Part shown: piece by piece, positions 58,848 through 64,000 of the stretch
Numbering within the stretch: the stretch's first letter is position 1
How the letters are laid out: every line of letters begins with the position of its first letter
Assembly: GCA_963680875.1 (NCBI GenBank)
Contig: OY804585.1
Span: forward strand, 41,151,414-41,215,413
Reading direction: 5' to 3'
Source of the DNA: Bathymodiolus brooksi
Taxonomy: Eukaryota > Mollusca > Bivalvia > Mytilida > Modiolidae
DNA: 64,000 bases
Notes under the pieces: model-generated
Told to the model about the DNA's origin: nothing
Databases searched by the model: none
Seen by the model: the letters and a program-made list of their open reading frames with translations, nothing else
Translations under genes and position numbers: made by a program

Positions 58848-61800
58848 TTTATCTATAACAGATACTATACAATACAACAACTTAATCTATTATCTATCAC
58901 AGATACTATATAATACAACAAGTTTATCTATTATCTAGTTTATCTATCACAGATACTATATAATACAACAACTTTATCTATTATCTAGTTTATCTATCAC
59001 AGATACTATATAATACAGCAAGTTTATCTATTATCTAGTTTATCTATCACAGATACTATATAATACAACAACTTTATCTATTATCTAGTTTATCTATCAC
59101 AGATACTATACAATACAACAACTGTATGTATTATCTAGTTTATCTATCACAGATACTATATAATACAACAAGTTTATCTATTATCTAGGTTATCTATCAC
59201 AGATACTATATAATACAACAAGTTTATCTATTATCTAGGTTATCTATCACAGATACTATATAATACAACAAGTTTATCTATTATCTAGGTTATCTATCAC
59301 AGATACTATATAATACAACAAAGTTATCTATTATCTAGTTTATCTATCACAGATACTATATAATACAGCAAATTTATCTATTATCTAGTTTATCTATCAC
59401 AGATACTATACAATACAACAACTGTATGTATTCTGTAGGTTATCTATCACAGATACTATATAATACAACAAAGTTATCTATTATCTAGTTTACCTATCAC
59501 AGATACTATATAATACAACAAGTTTATCTATTATCTAGTTTATCTATCACAGATACTATATAATACAGCAAGTTATCTATTATCTAGTTTATCTATCACA
59601 GATACTATAAAATACAACAAGTTTATCTATCACAGATACTATATAATACAACAAGTTTATCTATTATCTAGGTTATCTATCACAGATACTATATAATACA
59701 ACAAAGTTATCTATTATCTAGTTTATCTATCACAGATACTATATAATACAACAAGTTTATCTATTATCTAGTTTATCTATCACAGATACTATATAATACA
59801 GCAAGTTTATCTATTATCTAGTTTATCTATCACAGATACTATATAATATAACAAGTTTATCTATTAACTAGTTTATCTATCACAGATACTATATAATACA
59901 ACAACTTTATCTATTATCTAGTTTATCTATCACAGATACTATATAATACAACAAGTTTATCTATTATCTAGGTTAACTATCACAGATACTATATAATACA
60001 GCAAGTTTATCTATTATCTAGTTTATCTATCACAGATACTATATAATACAACAACTTTATCTATTATCTAGTTTATCTATCACAGATACTATATAATACA
60101 ACAAGCTTATCTATTATCTAGTTTATCTATCACAGATACTATATAATACAACAAGCTTATCTATTATCTAGGTTATCTATCACAGATACTATATAATACA
60201 ACAAGTTTATCTATTATCTAGGTTATCTATCACAGATACTATATAATACAACAAAGTTATCTATTATCTAGTTTATCTATCACAGATACTATACAATACA
60301 AAAACTGTATGTATTATCTAGTTTATCTATCACAGATACTATATAATACAACAAGTTTATCGATTATCTAGGTTATCTATCACAGATACTATATAATACA
60401 AATAAGTTATCTATTATCTAGTTTATCTATCACAGATACTATAAAATACAACAAGTTTATCTATCACAGATACTATATAATACAACAAAGTTATCTATTA
60501 TCTAGATTATCTATCACAGATGCTATATAATACACCAAGTTTATCTATTATCTAGTTTATCTATCACAGATACTATACAATACAACAACTGTATGTATTA
60601 TGTAGGTTATCTATCACAGATACTATATAATACAACAAAGTTATCTATTATCTAGTTTACCTATCACAGATACTATATAATACAACAAGTTTATCTATTA
60701 TCTAGTTTATCTATCACAGATACTATATAATACAGCAAGTTTATCTATTATCTAGTTTATCTATCACAGATACTATACAATACAACAACTGTATGTATTA
60801 TCTAGTTTATCTATCACAGATACTATATAATACAACAAGTTTATCTATTATCTAGGTTATCTATCACATATACTATATAATACAACAAAGTTATCTATTA
60901 TCTAGTTTATCTATCACAGATACTATATAATACAACAAGTTTATCTATTATCTAGTTCATCTATCACAGATACTATATAATACAGCAAGTTTATCTATTA
61001 TCTAGTTTATCTATCACAGATACTATATAATATAACAAGTTTATCTATTAACTAGTTTATCTATCACAGATACTATATAATACAACAACTTTATCTATTA
61101 TCTAGTTTATCTATCACAGATACTATATAATACAACAAGTTTATCTATTATCTAGGTTAACTATCACAGATACTATATAATACAGCAAGCTTATCTATTA
61201 TCTAGTTTATCTATCACAGATACTATATAATACAACAACTTTATCTATTATCTAGGTTACCTATCACAGATACTAAATAATACAACAAGCTTATCTATTA
61301 TCTAGTTTATCTATCACAGATACTATATAATACAACAAGTTTATCTATTATCTAGTTTATCTATCACAGATACTATATAATACAGCAAGTTTATCTATTA
61401 TCTAGTTTATCTATCACAGATAATATACAATACAACAACTGTATGTATTATCTAGTTTATCTATCACAGATACTATATAATACAACAAGTTTATCTATTA
61501 TCTAGGTTATCTATCACAGATACTATATAATACAGCAAGTTTATCTATTATCTAGGTTATCTATCACAGATACTATATAATACAACAAAGTTATCTATTA
61601 TCTAGTTTATCTATCACAGATACTATATAATACAACAACTTTATCTATTATCTAGTTTATCTATCACAGATACTATATAATACAGCAAGTTTATCTATTA
61701 TCTAGTTTATCTATCACAGATACTATACAATACAACAACTGTATGTATTATCTAGTTTATCTATCACAGATACTATATAATACAACAAGTTTATCGATTA

Positions 61801-64000
61801 TCTAGGTTATCTATCACAGATACTATATAATACAAATAAGTTATCTATTATCTAGTTTATCTATCACAGATACTATATAATACAACAAGTTTATCTATCA
61901 CAGATACTATATAATACAACAAGTTTATCTATTATCTAGTTTATCTATCACAGATACTATATAATACAGCAAGTTTATCTATTATCTAGTTTATCTATCA
62001 CAGATACTATACAATACAACAACTGTATGAATTATCTAGTTTATCTATCACAGATACTATATAATACAACAAGTTTATCTATTATCTAGGTTATCTATCA
62101 CAGATACTATATAATACAACAAGTTTATCTATTATCTAGGTTATCTATCACAGATACTATATAATACAACAAGTTTATCTATTATCTAGTTTATCTATCA
62201 CAGATACTATATAATACAACAAAGTTACCTATTATCTAGTTTACCTATCACAGATACTATATAATACAACAAGTTTATCTATTATCTAGTTTATCTATCA
62301 CAGATACTATATAATACAGCAAGTTTATCTATTATCTAGTTTATCTATCACAGATACTATACAATACAACAACTGTATGTATTATCTAGTTTATCTATCA
62401 CAGATACTATATAATACAACAAGTTTATCTATTATCTAGGTTATCTATCACAGATACTATATAATACAACAAAGTTATCTATTATCTAGTTTATCTATCA
62501 CAGATACTATATAATACAACAACTTTATCTATTATCTAGTTTATCTATCACAGATACTATATAATACAGCAAGTTTATCTATTATCTAGTTTATCTATCA
62601 CAGATACTATATAATATAACAAGTTTATCTATTATCTAGTTTATCTATCACAGATACTATATAATACAACAACTTTATCTATTATCTAGTTTATCTATCA
62701 CAGATACTATATAATACAACAAGTTTATCTATTATCTAGTTTATCTATCACAGATACTATATAATACAACAAGCTTATCTATTATCTAGTTTATCTATCA
62801 CAGATACTATATAATACAACAAGTTTATCTATCACAGATACTATATAATACAACAAGTTTATCTATCACAGATACTATATAATACAACAAGTTTATCTAT
62901 TATCTAGTTTATCTATCACAGATACTATATAATACAGCAAGTTTATCTATTATCTAGTTTATCTTTCACAAATACTATATAATACAAAATTTTTATCTAT
63001 TATCTAGTTTATCTATCACAGATACTATATAATACAACAAGTTTATCTATTATCTAGTTTATCTATCACAGATACTATATAATACAACAAGTTTGTCTAT
63101 TATCTAGTTTATCTATCACAGATACTATATAATACAACAAGTTTATCTATTATCTAGTTTATCTATCACAGATGCTTTATAATACAACAAGTTTATCTAT
63201 TATCCAGATTATCTATCACAGATACTATATGATACAGCAAGTTTATCTATTATCTAGTTTATCTATCACAGATACTATATAATACAACAAGTTTATCTAT
63301 CACAGATACTATATAATACAACAAGTTTATCTATTATCTAGTTTATCTATCACAGATACTATATAATACAACAAGTTTATCTATTATCTAGTTTATCTAT
63401 CACAGATACTATATAATACAACAAGTTTATCTATTATCTAGTTTATCTATCACAGATACTATATAATACAACAAGTTTATCTATCACAGATACTATATAA
63501 TACAACAAGTTTATCTATTATCTAGTTTATCTATCACAGATACTATATAATACAACAAGTTTATCTATTATCTAGTTTATCTATCACAGATACTATATAA
63601 TACAACAAGTTTATCTATTATCTAGTTTATCTATCACAGATACTATATAATACAACAAGTTTATCTATTATCTAGTTTATCTATCACAGATACTATATAA
63701 TACAACAAGTTTATCTATTATCTAGTTTATCTATCACAGATACTATATAATACAACAAGTTTATCTATTATCTAGTTTATCTATCACAGATACTATATAA
63801 TACAACAAGTTTATCTATCACAGATACTATATAATACAACAAGTTTATCTATTATCTAGTTTATCTATCACAGATGCTATATAATACAACAAGTTTATCT
63901 ATTATCTTGATTATCTATCACAGATACTATATAATACAGCAAGTTTATCTATTATCTAGTTTATCTATCACAGATACTATATAATACAGCAAGTTTATCT
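58848..64000. repeat. Block F: mosaic right end (106 units, last one partial)
   Basis: This starts as a seventh E copy with the 41-bp unit, but the E pattern is not completed. Instead A/C-type modules follow: ATTAACTAG at about 59,864 and 61,048, and AAATAAG cassettes at 60,322-60,455 and 61,756-61,889. From 61,890 the unit order is that of 29,811 onward, with an offset of exactly 32,079 bp at least to 63,475. The last unit, at 63,960, is cut at the window edge, so the array continues beyond it. Confidence 0.82.
61890..63475. repeat. Long-range copy of 29,811-31,396
   Basis: Every special unit matches at an offset of 32,079 bp: short units 30,711/62,790, 30,745/62,824, 31,179/63,258 and 31,363/63,442; the CTTTCACAAATAC unit 30,879/62,958; and the GATGCTTTATA mark 31,091/63,170. 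Differences are single substitutions, for example CAAAATTG in the left copy against CAAAATTT in the right, and TATATGATAC at about 63,227. Confidence 0.85.

Larger units (their letters stand above)
1..64000. repeat. Satellite DNA array, 50-bp unit, about 1,311 copies
   Basis: The entire window is a head-to-tail array of one AT-rich unit, all in the same orientation. Units start at position 6 (bases 1-5 are the end of a preceding unit) and the last, at 63,960, is cut by the window edge. Walking through it gives about 1,311 units: mostly 50 bp, about 93 of 34 bp, seven of 41 bp, one of 59 bp, and eight single-base indels. These lengths sum exactly to the window, so there is no room for an unnoticed insertion. 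No stretch of non-repeat DNA, inverted segment, transposon or gene was seen. The canonical unit has stops in every frame of both strands. The family is not one I recognise. A eukaryotic heterochromatic satellite is the most economical reading; centromeric function is possible but not shown by the sequence. Confidence 0.97.

Noticed and set aside
1..64000. CRISPR array (regular direct repeats)
   Set aside because: Units abut directly with no unique spacers, the whole period is conserved, unit lengths vary between 34 and 59 bp, and no cas gene or leader is present.
1..64000. Protein-coding gene with internal repeats
   Set aside because: A 50-bp period shifts frame at each unit. The canonical unit places a stop in each forward frame every 75 bases and in all reverse frames within one unit. 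Any open frame is short and accidental.
1..64000. Telomeric or microsatellite repeat
   Set aside because: No G-rich telomere motif is present. The TTATCTA heptamer occurs in two adjacent copies at most within a unit and the rest of the unit is not simple sequence.
1..64000. Iterons or a plasmid/viral replication origin
   Set aside because: Iteron clusters are short and lie beside a replication gene. Here ~1,311 units fill 64 kb with no gene.
1..64000. CENP-B box
   Set aside because: The unit has almost no CpG and nothing resembling the two CG dinucleotides the box requires.
1..64000. Naming the host species or satellite family
   Set aside because: No coding or unique sequence is present to place the window taxonomically, and I do not recognise the unit. 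A guess would not be supported.

Overview
The whole window is one uninterrupted tandem-repeat (satellite) array. I find no gene, RNA gene, mobile element or unique sequence on either strand. The basic unit is 50 bp (reference copy 38,877-38,926: T 20, A 19, C 8, G 3, so 22% GC). Reading unit by unit from position 6, I count 1,311 units, the last cut by the window edge. About 93 are 34-bp short units, seven are 41 bp, one is 59 bp, and a few differ by one base. The sum of these lengths matches the window length exactly, so no foreign insertion is hidden. The canonical unit places a stop in every + frame each 75 bases and in every - frame within one unit, so coding is excluded.

A homogeneous 64-kb, AT-rich, CpG-poor satellite with layered higher-order repeats (HORs) points to a eukaryotic nuclear genome, in centromeric, pericentromeric or other heterochromatin. 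That is inference. I do not recognise the family and cannot name the organism.

Layout: (A) 6-12,872 is a 5,434-bp HOR, a second partial copy, and a nested ~2.55-kb duplication. (B) 12,873-16,056 is a mosaic of short duplications. (C) 16,057-29,810 holds three HOR copies of 4,268, 4,018 and 5,468 bp, partly derived from A. (D) 29,811-39,894 is irregular, rich in short units and new variants, and includes a 1,336-bp tandem duplication. (E) 39,895-58,847 holds six HOR copies of 2,797-3,565 bp, each opened by the same 41-bp unit and paired into a 6,778-bp dimeric HOR. (F) 58,848-64,000 is a mosaic of A- and C-type units ending in a copy of the start of D, displaced by exactly 32,079 bp.

The structure reads as successive rounds of unequal exchange at several scales. 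A heptamer TTATCTA occurs three times per unit, and its spacings of 7, 9 and 16 bp explain the 41-bp and 34-bp units. There is no evidence of an encoded biochemical system. The points of interest are the array's evolution, its dense GATA motifs on one strand, its near absence of CpG, and an interspersed variant unit with its own dyad.
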